A stretch of DNA of 64,000 nucleotides. Origin: Cupriavidus pinatubonensis. Lineage in GTDB: Bacteria; Pseudomonadota; Gammaproteobacteria; Burkholderiales; Burkholderiaceae. The notes under the pieces are model-generated. The model ran no database searches. It had not been told where the DNA came from and saw only the letters and a list, made by a program, of their open reading frames with translations. Location: contig NZ_CP080766.1 in NCBI RefSeq assembly GCF_019602855.1, positions 1,488,001 through 1,552,000 of the forward strand. The letters run 5' to 3'. Positions 54,539-62,815 of the stretch are shown piece after piece; position 1 is the first letter of the stretch, and each line of letters begins with the position of its first letter. The translations under genes were made by a program, and so were the position numbers.

Positions 54539-54928
54539 AAGGACCTCTCTTTCAGCGCTGAAAGCGCAGTTAACTTTAGGCGCAACTTTAGCCAAAACGA
54601 CGTGACGTATCAACCCAGTTCGTAAATTTTATAAAATATATAAACATCCCTTGCGCTTTCACTGCAAGAGCGCTTTTTGCGGCCGCTTTGGCAAAAAGCC
54701 CAAAGCTTGATATTTCTGCTTGAAATGCGTCAGACAATCCGCCTAAAGTATCTGTAGTGCGCTCTACGGCGCACATGACACGCCAGCACAATCTGGTTAT
54801 GATGCGCCCTACAGTCGAGTCAAGTCGTGCCAACCTCGTCGGCTTCCGTTCGGTATCTACGAGAACTCAACGTGCTTGAACGGTTGTTTACGTGGTGTAA
54901 GAGAACTTGCTTCGAAAAGGAAATTCCT
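54539..54928. promoter_or_regulatory. Divergent parA / cold-shock gene region
   Basis: 390 bases with the parS palindrome near parA and an AT-rich run at 54620-54655. The stretch to 54928 should contain the cold-shock gene promoter and a leader of unknown length. No other gene is seen. Confidence 0.45.
54549..54564. promoter_or_regulatory. Candidate parS centromere / parAB operator
   Basis: CTTTCAGCGCTGAAAG lies directly upstream of the parA ribosome-binding site and recurs in parB. Such placement fits both centromere function and autorepression. Confidence 0.7.
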
Positions 54929-55132
54929 ATGGCAACCGGTACGGTCAAGTGGTTTAACGAGACTAAGGGCTTTGGCTTCATCACCCCGGACGACGGCGGT
55001 GCGGATCTGTTCGCGCACTTCTCCGAAATCCAGGGTTCGGGCTTCAAGACGCTGAAGGACGGCCAACGCGTGACCTTCGAGGTCAAGCAAGGTCCGAAGG
55101 GCCTGCAGGCATCGGCGATCAAGCCCGCCTGA
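54929..55132 (+). CDS. cspA: Cold-shock protein (CspA family), copy 1
   Basis: 67 residues, starting at an ATG preceded by AAAAGGAAATTCC. The whole protein is one cold-shock domain with both RNA-binding motifs: [12 protein letters not shown] (RNP1) and DLFAHFSEI (RNP2). It binds single-stranded nucleic acid and acts as an RNA chaperone. It lies between the divergent parA and the convergent repA and ends at a strong shared terminator. It is a close paralogue of the gene at 57865. Confidence 0.93.
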   Translation: MATGTVKWFNETKGFGFITPDDGGADLFAHFSEIQGSGFKTLKDGQRVTFEVKQGPKGLQASAIKPA

Positions 55133-55177
55133 TCTTGCGGCAGCCACGCAGTTGATGCGCGGCTGTCGTTTGAAAGC

Positions 55178-55208
55178 AAAAAAGGCAAGCTGCGTGCTTG
55201 CCTTTTTT
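55178..55208. terminator. Bidirectional rho-independent terminator
   Basis: GGCAAGC and GCTTGCC form a stem around TGCGT, flanked by six A on the left and six T on the right. It serves the cold-shock gene (plus) and repA (minus, ending at 55226). Confidence 0.85.
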
Positions 55209-55225
55209 GTTGACCCTGGCAGGTA

Positions 55226-56320
55226 TCAGCCGAGCTTGCGGACGCTGGTCCTCGACGGTTGCAGGATCAGGGCCTTTGACGAGTCCGCGTCGACCTTGGC
55301 ACCCGGATACACCACGAGCACATCCTTCAGCGCCTTGCGGAACAACGCGCGGAACTTGCGTTCGCTCTCGGTCTCGGTGCCGAACTGCATTTGCAGGGCC
55401 TCCCAGGGGATCTCCGTACGCCGCTGGATCGTAAAGAACCGGTACGTCAGCCAAGAGTAGACGTCCAGCGCGAACGGCGACTGCTTGAGCGCCTTCAGTG
55501 CGCGCATATCGACCGGCACGGGTCGGTTGACCAGCTCGTTGAAGAAGGGTTCGGACAACACCACAAAGCTCTCGAACATGGAGCCCTGCCCGGGCTGCAT
55601 GGGATCCCACCACGTCGACAGTTGATCAGCTAGCAGGTAACCAACGCGATCGATCGACAGCGGTTCGTGGTTGCTGGTCTGATTCTGGCTCGGCATCGAC
55701 TTGTTCTGCACGATCGCAATCGTGGCCGAGAACAGCCGGATCATCTGCTGGCGTACCAGCGTCATGGTCCCGCGCTTGCCGCCAGTGGCCATCGGAATGC
55801 CGAGGTTGTACATGAACTCCGACAGGGAATTGCCCAGCGAGATGCGGCGGTCCTCAACCGTGCCGGTGAATTCGCCCCGCTTCTTCTTGGCCATGATCTC
55901 CTTGCCGATCCAAGCAAGCATCAGGCGAGGATAGGAGCCATAGGGGTAACCGAGCGACACGGTTTCCGACACAAGTTTCTGCCGGCCATTGCTGGCGCGC
56001 TCCGACCGCTGCTGCGTGAAGTAGCCAGGCTGGATCATCAGCGAGATGTTGCCGCTCGTACGCGTCCACACCGGCGGCGCGCCCTTGGGCGCGCGATAGG
56101 GCAACGTCACCTGGACACTGGCCCGGCTCAGGAAACCGACTTCGCCGCTTTGCCAGGCGTCTTCGCGCTCCATGGCCTGCGCCTCGTCGAACAGGCGTTG
56201 GAATTTTTCGGACGGAACCAGGTTGTTCTCGTTGCCGGGAACAATGATGCGGGATGGCTCGCCGTCCATATCCAGGACGGAGCGATCCCCCGCGGCGACC
56301 GGGGAGCGTTTGATGGGCAT
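55226..56320 (-). CDS. repA: Replication initiator RepA of the chromid
   Basis: 364 residues from the ATG at 56320 (MPIKRSPVAAGDRS). The frame is open to a GTG at 56374, which coincides with the edge of an iteron, and neither start has a clear ribosome-binding site. The body matches plasmid RepA_C-type initiators of Burkholderiaceae chromids: KGAPPVWTRTSGNISLMIQP, SLGYPYGSYPRLMLAWIGKE and the late ALKQSPFALDVYSWLTYRFF, which is the winged-helix DNA-binding part. It should bind the iterons just upstream to start replication and repress its own promoter. Confidence 0.9.
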   Translation of the reverse strand: MPIKRSPVAAGDRSVLDMDGEPSRIIVPGNENNLVPSEKFQRLFDEAQAMEREDAWQSGEVGFLSRASVQVTLPYRAPKGAPPVWTRTSGNISLMIQPGYFTQQRSERASNGRQKLVSETVSLGYPYGSYPRLMLAWIGKEIMAKKKRGEFTGTVEDRRISLGNSLSEFMYNLGIPMATGGKRGTMTLVRQQMIRLFSATIAIVQNKSMPSQNQTSNHEPLSIDRVGYLLADQLSTWWDPMQPGQGSMFESFVVLSEPFFNELVNRPVPVDMRALKALKQSPFALDVYSWLTYRFFTIQRRTEIPWEALQMQFGTETESERKFRALFRKALKDVLVVYPGAKVDADSSKALILQPSRTSVRKLG

Positions 56321-56373
56321 ATTGGCGTGCTTCGGATTACCCGCCTTTGTACGCGAAGCCGTAAACCTTGTCA

Positions 56374-56389
56374 CGCAGAAACGGGTACG
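56374..56389 (-). repeat. repA: Iteron at the repA start (likely autoregulatory)
   Basis: CGCAGAAACGGGTACG, exact reverse complement of the consensus, lies at 54-69 bases before the repA ATG. RepA binding here could repress repA, as in other iteron replicons. Confidence 0.65.
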
Positions 56390-56618
56390 TATACGTTCCG
56401 TTACGTTTCCTGTGGCGTTTCCCTGTATGCCAATTGGGTTGAGGTGCCGTGTTTACCTGGCTGGCAGAAGGCTGGCATGTCGGTGGGCAACCCGGGAGGG
56501 TTGTCCACGGAACGCCAGACCTTGGCTACAAGTAAACGATACCGATACGGGTTAACTACTTGTAAACCGTATACGGAGGGGTCAGCGCCTTGATTTCAAA
56601 AGAGATCTGTCCCGCCCG
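56390..56618. promoter_or_regulatory. repA promoter region with inverted repeat
   Basis: Upstream of repA on the minus strand. TACAAGTA (56527-56534) and TACTTGTA (56557-56564) form an inverted repeat around a 22-base spacer. GTATACG elements occur at about 56389 and 56567. Confidence 0.4.
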
Positions 56619-56723
56619 CGAACCCGAATCTGCGGAGGAACGTACTCGATTCTGCGAAGCCCCGAACCCGAATCTGCGCAAGGACGAACCTGTTTCAGCG
56701 GGTGGCCTGAACCGGTTTCTGCG
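56619..56723 (+). repeat. Phased iteron subarray (five degenerate copies)
   Basis: Copies start at 56619, 56641, 56663, 56685 and 56708, so the period is 22, 22, 22 and 23 bases. They read like CGAACCCGAATCTGCG and CGTACTCGATTCTGCG, 1 to 5 changes from the strict iteron. Regular two-turn spacing is typical of an initiator-loading array. A near DnaA box (reverse of TTATCCACG) ends at 56730. Confidence 0.75.
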
Positions 56724-56748
56724 TGGATAACTTCTTGTTCACACAGGC

Positions 56749-56757
56749 TTTTCCACA
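56749..56757 (+). promoter_or_regulatory. DnaA box
   Basis: TTTTCCACA fits the TTWTNCACA consensus and lies just after the phased iteron subarray. Confidence 0.6.
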
Positions 56758-56774
56758 GCTGGAGCGTCCATTTG

Positions 56775-57685
56775 CGTACCCAATTCTGCGGCGATGTGCC
56801 GTTTTGATCGCCAGGAGGCGTAAACGCGCTCGCCGGCCGGAGTTATCCCCGCAGAAACAGGTACGTTCCGCGGTATACGCCTTGCCTGTTAACGCTTTGG
56901 CGTACCTGTTTCTGCGAAAGATCGATCCAAAGCGTACCTGATTCTGCGCTGCGGCGGTTTACACAGCTGTGCGCTCGTTGTCGTACCCATTTCTGCGGCG
57001 TACCTGATTCTGCGACGCGCCGGCCCAGGCAGATCCTCAAGTTCGGCGTACCCATTTCTGCGTGTTTAACAGATGCGCAATGGCGAAGTGCGTACCCGTT
57101 TCTGCGAGTCGTCTCACGTTCGCGCCGCAGCCAAACAATAACACTTTCCATTATACACATGCCTTTCCACAAAAGCTAGCGCTCACATTTATACGTATAC
57201 GTGCGTTTGGCGGCACAGGCTGCGAGTACCCGTTTCTGCGCACGTTTGCGTACTGAGTCTTCGGTGAGCGACAGGCGCAAGGGTTGGCTCTGCTCGGTGC
57301 GTACCCATTTCTGCGTACTCGGACCAATCCAAACGCCAGGGGACCGCGTACCCGTTTCTGCGAACTGGTCCCAAGGGGGCTCAGCAGCGGAAAATTCTTG
57401 CGCTGCAACAACACCCGTACCCATTTCTGCGCAGGAAAAATGCGGCACGGCAACAGAAAGAGGGGCTATCTACGCGTCGTGGCAATCACGACGGGGCACG
57501 AAAAAAAATTTCTCGCCGTACCCGTTTCTGCGGGCGTGGAATCAGGGGCCGGACAGGCGTTTCCGGTTTGCGTACCTGTTTCTGCGGGCCTGAATCGGAG
57601 CGAGCGTACCCATTTCTGCGTGCTGCGCTGCGGAAGGTATGCGGCCGGACTCCCCAGGGACGGGGATTGCGTACCCGTTTCTGCG
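56775..57685. other. Chromid replication origin: strict iterons with irregular spacing
   Basis: Sixteen iterons of the type CGTACCC(A/G)TTTCTGCG start at 56775, 56850 (reverse), 56901, 56933, 56982, 56999, 57047, 57091, 57225, 57300, 57347, 57416, 57517, 57571, 57605 and 57670. Spacing varies from 17 to 134 bases. The largest gap (57107-57224) holds a perfect DnaA box and an AT-rich stretch, a candidate unwinding element. Together with the phased subarray and repA this is the origin and copy-control region. Open frames through the repeats are not genes. Confidence 0.85.
57151..57159 (+). promoter_or_regulatory. DnaA box in AT-rich gap of the origin
   Basis: TTATACACA matches the strong DnaA-box consensus exactly. 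CTTTCCACA, a weaker match, follows at 57163-57171. The surrounding 57130-57205 is the most AT-rich part of the array. Confidence 0.7.
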
Positions 57686-57801
57686 TGCCGGAGGCCGGCA
57701 CTTACGGATTCGGTAGGAAGAGGGGGAGACCGTCCTCCGGTCTTACTGGAGGGATGTGGCAGTGAAGGCGCGACAGCGGCAGTCGCGACCCCAACAGGCG
57801 T

Positions 57802-57828
57802 AAAAAAACCCGCCTCAGTGGGCGGGTT
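57802..57828 (-). terminator. Rho-independent terminator of the second cold-shock gene
   Basis: On the minus strand AACCCGCC pairs with GGCGGGTT around CACTGA and is followed by a run of T. It lies 37 bases after the stop codon. Confidence 0.85.
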
Positions 57829-57864
57829 CCTTGTCGTAGCGCGCCAGGCGCGCCGCGCGCTCGC

Positions 57865-58068
57865 TTACAGCGGGGTGATGTTCGCGGCTTGCAGACCCTT
57901 CGGGCCGTTCTTGACTTCGAACGACACGCGCTGGTTCTCTTGCAGCGACTTGAAGCCTTCCGAGCGGATTTCGGAGAAGTGGGCGAAGAGGTCGTCACCA
58001 CCTGCGTCCGGCTTGATGAAGCCGAAGCCCTTGGCGTCGTTGAACCATTTGACGATACCGGTTTGCAT
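57865..58068 (-). CDS. Cold-shock protein (CspA family), copy 2
   Basis: 67 residues from the ATG at 58068 (GGAAAG upstream). It is a single cold-shock domain with [20 protein letters not shown] carrying both RNA-binding motifs. It is closely similar to the 54929 gene and lies on the other side of repA and the iterons, in the opposite orientation. The two may derive from one duplication that enclosed the origin. The role is RNA chaperoning; whether it is cold-induced cannot be told. Confidence 0.92.
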   Translation of the reverse strand: MQTGIVKWFNDAKGFGFIKPDAGGDDLFAHFSEIRSEGFKSLQENQRVSFEVKNGPKGLQAANITPL

Positions 58069-58483
58069 GATTTGCTTTCCAGAAAAAATAAAAAAAGCGA
58101 ATGGCGAAACCGCCATCCTACATAGAACTCAAGGAAAGGACACCATGGACAACCGAAGTACCAGACGGTGGCTAACGAATGAACTGTTGCCTCGTCGCTT
58201 GAATCTAGGCCGATTTATACGGGGGTTCGATGCCACCGTCAAGCTGGGAGTGATCCCGGGGTGGGGCGGGCATCACTTTTCGGCGCTGTGCGATCATCAC
58301 GCCTTTTGCATGTCGTTCATGCGTCGGCACCGCCACCTGCGTCACGATTCTGTACCAGCGTACGCTTGCCGCAACATGGGCGCGGTATACCCATGCCCAT
58401 GCGGCGGCCAGGATGTCCCGGCCATATCGGCCATTGCGTCCGGCGCACCGATGCACCAACGATAGACAGTCAGGAGACCATTC
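58069..58483. promoter_or_regulatory. Upstream region of the purine permease gene
   Basis: 415 bases with the cold-shock gene promoter on the left and the permease promoter on the right. A possible short gene (58145-58465) is listed separately. No riboswitch structure was recognised. Confidence 0.35.
58145..58465 (+). CDS. Doubtful hypothetical protein (106 aa)
   Basis: An ATG with AAGGAAAGG upstream opens a frame starting MDNRSTRRWLTNELLPRRLN. The rest is rich in His, Cys and Arg, without recognisable motifs, and the frame's third-position bases do not show the strong GC bias of sure genes. It may be a leader region instead. Confidence 0.2.
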   Translation: MDNRSTRRWLTNELLPRRLNLGRFIRGFDATVKLGVIPGWGGHHFSALCDHHAFCMSFMRRHRHLRHDSVPAYACRNMGAVYPCPCGGQDVPAISAIASGAPMHQR

Positions 58484-59845
58484 ATGTCGATACCGGAACC
58501 CGCCTCCACGCCACCGGGCGGCCCAGCCGCCGGCCAACCCGCGCCGTCGCTGCTTGAGCGCCTCTTCGGGCTGTCGGAACACCAGACGGATGTCCGCACC
58601 GAAGTCCTTGCCGGGATGACGACCTTCCTTACGATGGCGTACATCATCTTCGTAAACCCGTCCATCCTGGGCGATGCCGGCATGCCGAAGGACGCGGTTT
58701 TCGTGGCCACTTGCGTGGCTGCGGCGATCGGTACGCTGATCATGGGCTTCTATGCCAACTATCCGATCGCCATGGCCCCCGGCATGGGCCTGAATGCTTA
58801 CTTTGCGTACACCGTGGTGAAGGGCATGGGCTTCGCGTGGCAGGCCGCGCTCGGCGCGGTGTTCATCTCCGGCTGCCTGTTCCTGCTGGTCACGCTGTTC
58901 CGCGTCCGCGAGATGATCGTCAACGGCATTCCGCATTCGATTCGCGTGGCGATCACCGCGGGCATCGGCCTGTTCCTCGCGATCGTGGCGCTCAAGAACG
59001 CGGGCATCGTCACGGCGAGCCCCGCTACGCTGGTGACCATCGGCGACCTCCACCAGCCGTCCGCGGTGCTGGCGATCGTCGGCTTCTTCGTCATCGTTTC
59101 GCTGGACCAGCTCAAGGTGAAGGGGGCAATCCTGATCGGCATCCTGCTGACCACGGTGCTGAGTTTCTTCTTTGCAGGAAATACGTTCCACGGTGTGTTG
59201 TCGGCACCACCGTCGATCAGCCCGACGCTGTTCAAGCTCGATATCTCGGCTGCGTTGTCGATCGGCATCGTCAACGTAGTGCTGGTCTTCTTCCTGGTGG
59301 AACTGTTCGATGCTACCGGCACGCTGATGGGCGTGGCCAACCGCGCTGGGTTGCTCAAGGCCGGCCGCATGGACCGCCTCAACAAGGCGCTGATGGCGGA
59401 CAGCACGGCGATCATGGCGGGCTCGTTCCTGGGCACGTCGTCGACCACTGCCTATATCGAAAGCGCATCGGGCGTGCAGGCAGGCGGACGCACGGGGCTC
59501 ACCGCCGTGACGGTCGCGGTCCTGTTTCTGGCGTGCCTGTTCATCGCGCCGCTCGCGGGCACGGTGCCGGCCTATGCGACCGCGCCCGCATTGCTCTATG
59601 TGTCCTGCCTGATGCTGCGCGAACTGCTCGACATCGACTGGAACGACGTCACTGAAGTCGTGCCAGCCGTGCTGACCGCGCTCGGCATGCCTTTCACCTA
59701 TTCCGTCGCCAATGGCGTCGCATTCGGCTTCATCAGCTACGCCGTGCTGAAGCTGCTGACCGGCCGTGCGCGCAATGTCCCGGTGATGGTGTGGATCATC
59801 GCTGCGGTGTTCGTCTTCAAGTTCTACTACCTGCCAGGCCACTGA
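58484..59845 (+). CDS. NCS2/AzgA-type purine permease (guanine/hypoxanthine)
   Basis: 453 residues; AGGAG precedes the ATG. About twelve membrane helices follow a cytoplasmic N-terminus. Family stretches are EVLAGMTTFLTMAYIIFVNP, ANYPIAMAPGMGLNAYFAYT and FDATGTLMGVANRAGL, with GTSSTTAYIESASGVQAGGR. These are typical of the AzgA/GhxP (guanine-hypoxanthine-adenine) branch rather than the xanthine or uracil branch. It is an inner-membrane proton symporter. No purine-catabolism genes lie next to it. Confidence 0.9.
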   Translation: MSIPEPASTPPGGPAAGQPAPSLLERLFGLSEHQTDVRTEVLAGMTTFLTMAYIIFVNPSILGDAGMPKDAVFVATCVAAAIGTLIMGFYANYPIAMAPGMGLNAYFAYTVVKGMGFAWQAALGAVFISGCLFLLVTLFRVREMIVNGIPHSIRVAITAGIGLFLAIVALKNAGIVTASPATLVTIGDLHQPSAVLAIVGFFVIVSLDQLKVKGAILIGILLTTVLSFFFAGNTFHGVLSAPPSISPTLFKLDISAALSIGIVNVVLVFFLVELFDATGTLMGVANRAGLLKAGRMDRLNKALMADSTAIMAGSFLGTSSTTAYIESASGVQAGGRTGLTAVTVAVLFLACLFIAPLAGTVPAYATAPALLYVSCLMLRELLDIDWNDVTEVVPAVLTALGMPFTYSVANGVAFGFISYAVLKLLTGRARNVPVMVWIIAAVFVFKFYYLPGH

Positions 59846-60383
59846 GCGGTGGGGGTCGAGGCGGGTCCGCGCCGCCTCAGTCTGCGTGCCGAGAACCCTC
59901 AAGGCGTACCCGTTTCTGCGTGACCGGCCGTGGCAAGGCGTACCCGTTTCTGCGAGCATCGGGCGCGCTGGCGCATGACCGCAGAAGCATGCCATGCCGA
60001 TGGATGAGAACGGTGAGGCGCTTGCCGCAGGCTTCATCCCAATGGATGAGTGCGGCATGAGTTTGGTCGGACATCCCCCACTCGGGGCTGGACAAACCGC
60101 CGCAAATGCACTGAACTATAGGCGTGGCAAAGAGAGGGCGCATGAAAGCGCCCTTTCTTGACTCCGGTTCATCGGGAAAGGCGCCATAGAGCGCACTGAA
60201 GCAGCTTCGGCAAGTCCGCCTGCCGTGGGACACGTCCGACAAGACCGTTTTTCAATACGGCATCGCCACCACGAAGACAGAGCGCGCGGACACACGTGCG
60301 CCAAGCAAAAAACAATTTAAAGACAGAAAAGTGGTAAACGCGAACGTGTAGTGCCGGGGGTGTTGTACAACGGGGATCAGATC
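59846..60383. other. Intergenic region with an iteron pair
   Basis: 540 bases with two exact iterons (59905-59920 and 59939-59954, 34 bases apart), 2.2 kb past the main array. The part before 60384 is AT-richer and should hold the promoter of the next operon. No gene is supported. Confidence 0.5.
59905..59954 (+). repeat. Pair of exact iterons outside the main origin array
   Basis: CGTACCCGTTTCTGCG occurs twice in the same orientation, starting at 59905 and 59939. The 34-base spacing equals the spacing of the 57571 and 57605 copies. Confidence 0.7.
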
Positions 60384-60845
60384 ATGACCGCAGGAGAAAT
60401 CCGGCGAACCGCCATCGGGCCCATCAGCGAGTCCGCCAGTCGTTCCATGCATCGCACCTGGGCTGCACTGGGAGAAGCCGCGGGTGAGTCAGCCACCCGC
60501 AGGATCCGCCACGACGGTGCGGCGGTGTCGGGCGTGACCGCGTTGCTCCAGGACGGCGAGCTGTCGGCGGGCGCGCGCGAGGCGATCGAGAACTTGCTGC
60601 GGCGCCATCGGCTGCTCGAGGCCGAACTGGTGCGCCAGCGTGAGCTGCTGCAGGAATGGATCCTGAGCCAGCAGACCTACAAGGCTCTCTACTATCAGTA
60701 TTCCGGACAGACGCCCGAGGCTCCGCGCGTTGAACTGATGCGCGAGCGCGATGCCGTGCGGCGGCGTCTCCAGGAAGAATTGCATCTTGGCAGCGATCCG
60801 CTTGCTGTCATGGATGAACCAGCACGCAGTCAGTCCAGTTCGTGA
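60384..60845 (+). CDS. Hypothetical helical protein (153 aa)
   Basis: 153 residues from the ATG at 60384. It is mostly alpha-helical and charged, with a likely coiled coil (IENLLRRHRLLEAELVRQRE and on through LLQEWILSQQ), and a second helix near the C-terminus (RERDAVRRRLQEELHL). I recognise no family. Its stop codon lies in or just before the start of the VpsR-like regulator gene, so both probably form one operon. It might be a partner of that regulator, but nothing in the sequence shows this. Confidence 0.6.
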   Translation: MTAGEIRRTAIGPISESASRSMHRTWAALGEAAGESATRRIRHDGAAVSGVTALLQDGELSAGAREAIENLLRRHRLLEAELVRQRELLQEWILSQQTYKALYYQYSGQTPEAPRVELMRERDAVRRRLQEELHLGSDPLAVMDEPARSQSSS

Positions 60846-60892
60846 CACCGACGTCAAACCCGCGGCGGCAACGGCCGGGAGGGCCGGAACCG

Positions 60893-62314
60893 ATGCGCCG
60901 GGAAACCGGGATGAACAATAAGCCCAACGTCCGGGAGATCGTAATGGACCGACTGTGCAAGGCGCCGACACGCGCCGCGCAGGTCGTGGTCGTGTCGCGT
61001 CATGAGGATTTTGGTTTTACCCCTGCCCAGTTCGGGCCGGGTTGGGACGTGCGCCGCATCCAGCAGGTGCGCGACCTGGAGCGTATCGTGCGATCGAGCG
61101 CGCCCATGGCGGGCGTGATCGACCTGCAGACCGAGTACAGCGAAGTCGAGCTCGGGCAGCTGGAGCAGGGGCTGCAACACCTGCACGTGACGTGGGTGGC
61201 CATCACCACCGATGCACGTCTTGCGGACCAGCGCATACGCCGGCTGATCCGCGACTATTGCGTCGACTATGTGCGCACGCCGTTCTCGCATGACGAACTG
61301 CTCTACACGCTCAAGCATGCGCATGGCATGGCGTGCCTGCATCACGGGCGCACCACCGAGATGGCGCCGCATGGGACCATGATCGGCGAATGCGCGTCGA
61401 TGCGTGCGATGTTCCGCTCGCTCGCCAAGGTGGCGCACAACGAGGCGCCGGTGTTCATCTCGGGCGAGTCGGGCACGGGCAAGGAACTCGCAGCACAGGC
61501 CATCCATGAGGCATCGAGCCGGCGCAAGGGACCTTTCGTTGCGATCAACTGCGGCGCGATTCCTTCACACCTCGTGCAGTCGGAGCTGTTCGGCTACGAG
61601 AAGGGCGCGTTCACCGGCGCGAACCAGCGCAAGATCGGCTGGATCGAGCAGGCGCAGGGCGGCACGCTGTTCCTCGATGAAATCGGCGACCTGCCGCTCG
61701 AAAGTCAGGTGGCGCTGTTGCGCTTCCTGCAGCAGGGCACCATCACCAGGCTGGGCGGACACCAGTCCATTCCGCTGGATCTGCGCATCATCTCGGCCAC
61801 GCACGTGGACCTGGTGGCGGCGCAGGCCGATGGCCGCTTCCGCGCGGACTTGTTCCACCGGCTCTGCGTGCTCACGCTGACCATCCCCGCATTGCGCGAA
61901 CGCGGCGAGGACATCCTGCTGCTTGCCAATGCGGTACTGGCCGAGCACGGGCACGAAGCCCACCGGCGCATCCGCGGATTCTCGCCATGCGCCACGCAGG
62001 CGATGATGCAATACGCCTGGCCGGGCAATGTGCGGGAGCTGATCAACCGCGTGCGGCGTGCGATCGTGATGACCGACAACCGCAAGATTACCGCAGAGGA
62101 CCTGCAATTGCATGGTGGCGCCGAGTTGCCGCGCAAGACGCTCGATGCGATTCGCGAGGAGGCCGAACGCGAGGCGATCCGCAGTGTCATGGCGAGCCAC
62201 GGCTTCCATGTCGTGCCCGCCGCGCGCGAACTCAACGTGTCGCGCGTGACGCTGTACCGGCTCATGCACAAGCACAACATCCGCGTGGAGACGCAGCAGA
62301 CGGCCGGCGAGTAA
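60893..62314 (+). CDS. VpsR-like sigma-54-interacting regulator
   Basis: 473 residues from the ATG at 60893 (GGGAGG upstream); a GTG at 60842 overlapping the previous stop is an alternative. The N-domain ([29 protein letters not shown]) looks like the degenerate receiver of VpsR/FleQ-type proteins. The AAA+ domain has Walker [16 protein letters not shown], the sigma-54 loop EKGAFTGAN, Walker [12 protein letters not shown] and [11 protein letters not shown] Fis-type HTH ends the protein ([20 protein letters not shown]). VpsR activates polysaccharide genes in Vibrio; control of the EPS genes here is a reasonable guess. Confidence 0.85.
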   Translation: MRRETGMNNKPNVREIVMDRLCKAPTRAAQVVVVSRHEDFGFTPAQFGPGWDVRRIQQVRDLERIVRSSAPMAGVIDLQTEYSEVELGQLEQGLQHLHVTWVAITTDARLADQRIRRLIRDYCVDYVRTPFSHDELLYTLKHAHGMACLHHGRTTEMAPHGTMIGECASMRAMFRSLAKVAHNEAPVFISGESGTGKELAAQAIHEASSRRKGPFVAINCGAIPSHLVQSELFGYEKGAFTGANQRKIGWIEQAQGGTLFLDEIGDLPLESQVALLRFLQQGTITRLGGHQSIPLDLRIISATHVDLVAAQADGRFRADLFHRLCVLTLTIPALRERGEDILLLANAVLAEHGHEAHRRIRGFSPCATQAMMQYAWPGNVRELINRVRRAIVMTDNRKITAEDLQLHGGAELPRKTLDAIREEAEREAIRSVMASHGFHVVPAARELNVSRVTLYRLMHKHNIRVETQQTAGE

Positions 62315-62370
62315 GCCGGCGAACGGTTGAGCCGACTGGCCGCATGCGCGCGCCAGGCGCTCCAGGGAAA

Positions 62371-62403
62371 GGGGAACTGGCGACGTCCGCTCGCCGGTTC
62401 CCC
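62371..62403. terminator. Hairpin between converging genes
   Basis: GGGGAACTGGCG pairs with CGCCGGTTCCCC (one mismatch) around nine bases. It lies between the ends of the regulator gene and the exported-protein gene. It lacks a proper T-run, so its strength is uncertain. Confidence 0.5.
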
Positions 62404-62425
62404 CTTCCCCGTGCCTTGCGGCACG

Positions 62426-62815
62426 TCAGCGCACAACGGCGACCGGCACGGGTGGCGTGCGCACCGGTCCGGCAGCTTCGGTCCCGGCGACGGGAGCCGC
62501 CGCCAGGTTCATGCTGATCTTGCCGCGCGGGCGTGGCGGGGCGTTGCCGCCGCCGTCATTGTGGCGGCCGGGCGCCGCGTCGCGGCGGTCCAGGCCATCG
62601 CGTGCCTGCCGCTCGTTCGGCGTCGCGGCGCCCGGGTCCTGCTTGAACTGCAAGTCGCCCCATGCCCAGCCGAAGCCGCGCACGTAGACGTCGCTGCTCA
62701 CGGCCGCATGCGAATTGTCACTGGCGTTATCGGGCCGGTCAAAATAGGCATAGCTGGCCGCCAAGGCGCTGGTCGAGCACAAAGCCAGGGCGGCGGCAAG
62801 GTATCCGGCTTTCAT
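62426..62815 (-). CDS. Small exported protein (129 aa)
   Basis: The ATG at 62815 has GGGAGGAG upstream. A signal peptide (MKAGYLAAALALCSTSALAA) is followed by SYAYFDRPDNASDNSHAAVS and a region with FGWAWGDLQF; the rest is low-complexity Pro/Ala/Gly/Arg. It is probably periplasmic or secreted. I recognise no family. It is convergent with the VpsR-like regulator gene. Confidence 0.6.
   Translation of the reverse strand: MKAGYLAAALALCSTSALAASYAYFDRPDNASDNSHAAVSSDVYVRGFGWAWGDLQFKQDPGAATPNERQARDGLDRRDAAPGRHNDGGGNAPPRPRGKISMNLAAAPVAGTEAAGPVRTPPVPVAVVR

Noticed and set aside
56619..57685. CRISPR-like array
   Set aside because: The repeat is only 16 bp, occurs in both orientations, and the intervals vary from a few to over 100 bases; with repA and DnaA boxes it is an iteron origin.
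57284..58465. Long plus-strand frame (393 codons) across the origin and second cold-shock gene
   Set aside because: Its N-terminal half is made of translated iterons (AYPFLRT, VPVSA) and it then runs antisense through a sure cold-shock gene.
58205..60058. 617-codon minus-strand frame
   Set aside because: Antisense shadow of the purine permease gene, with His/Arg/Asp-rich sequence and translated iterons near its start.
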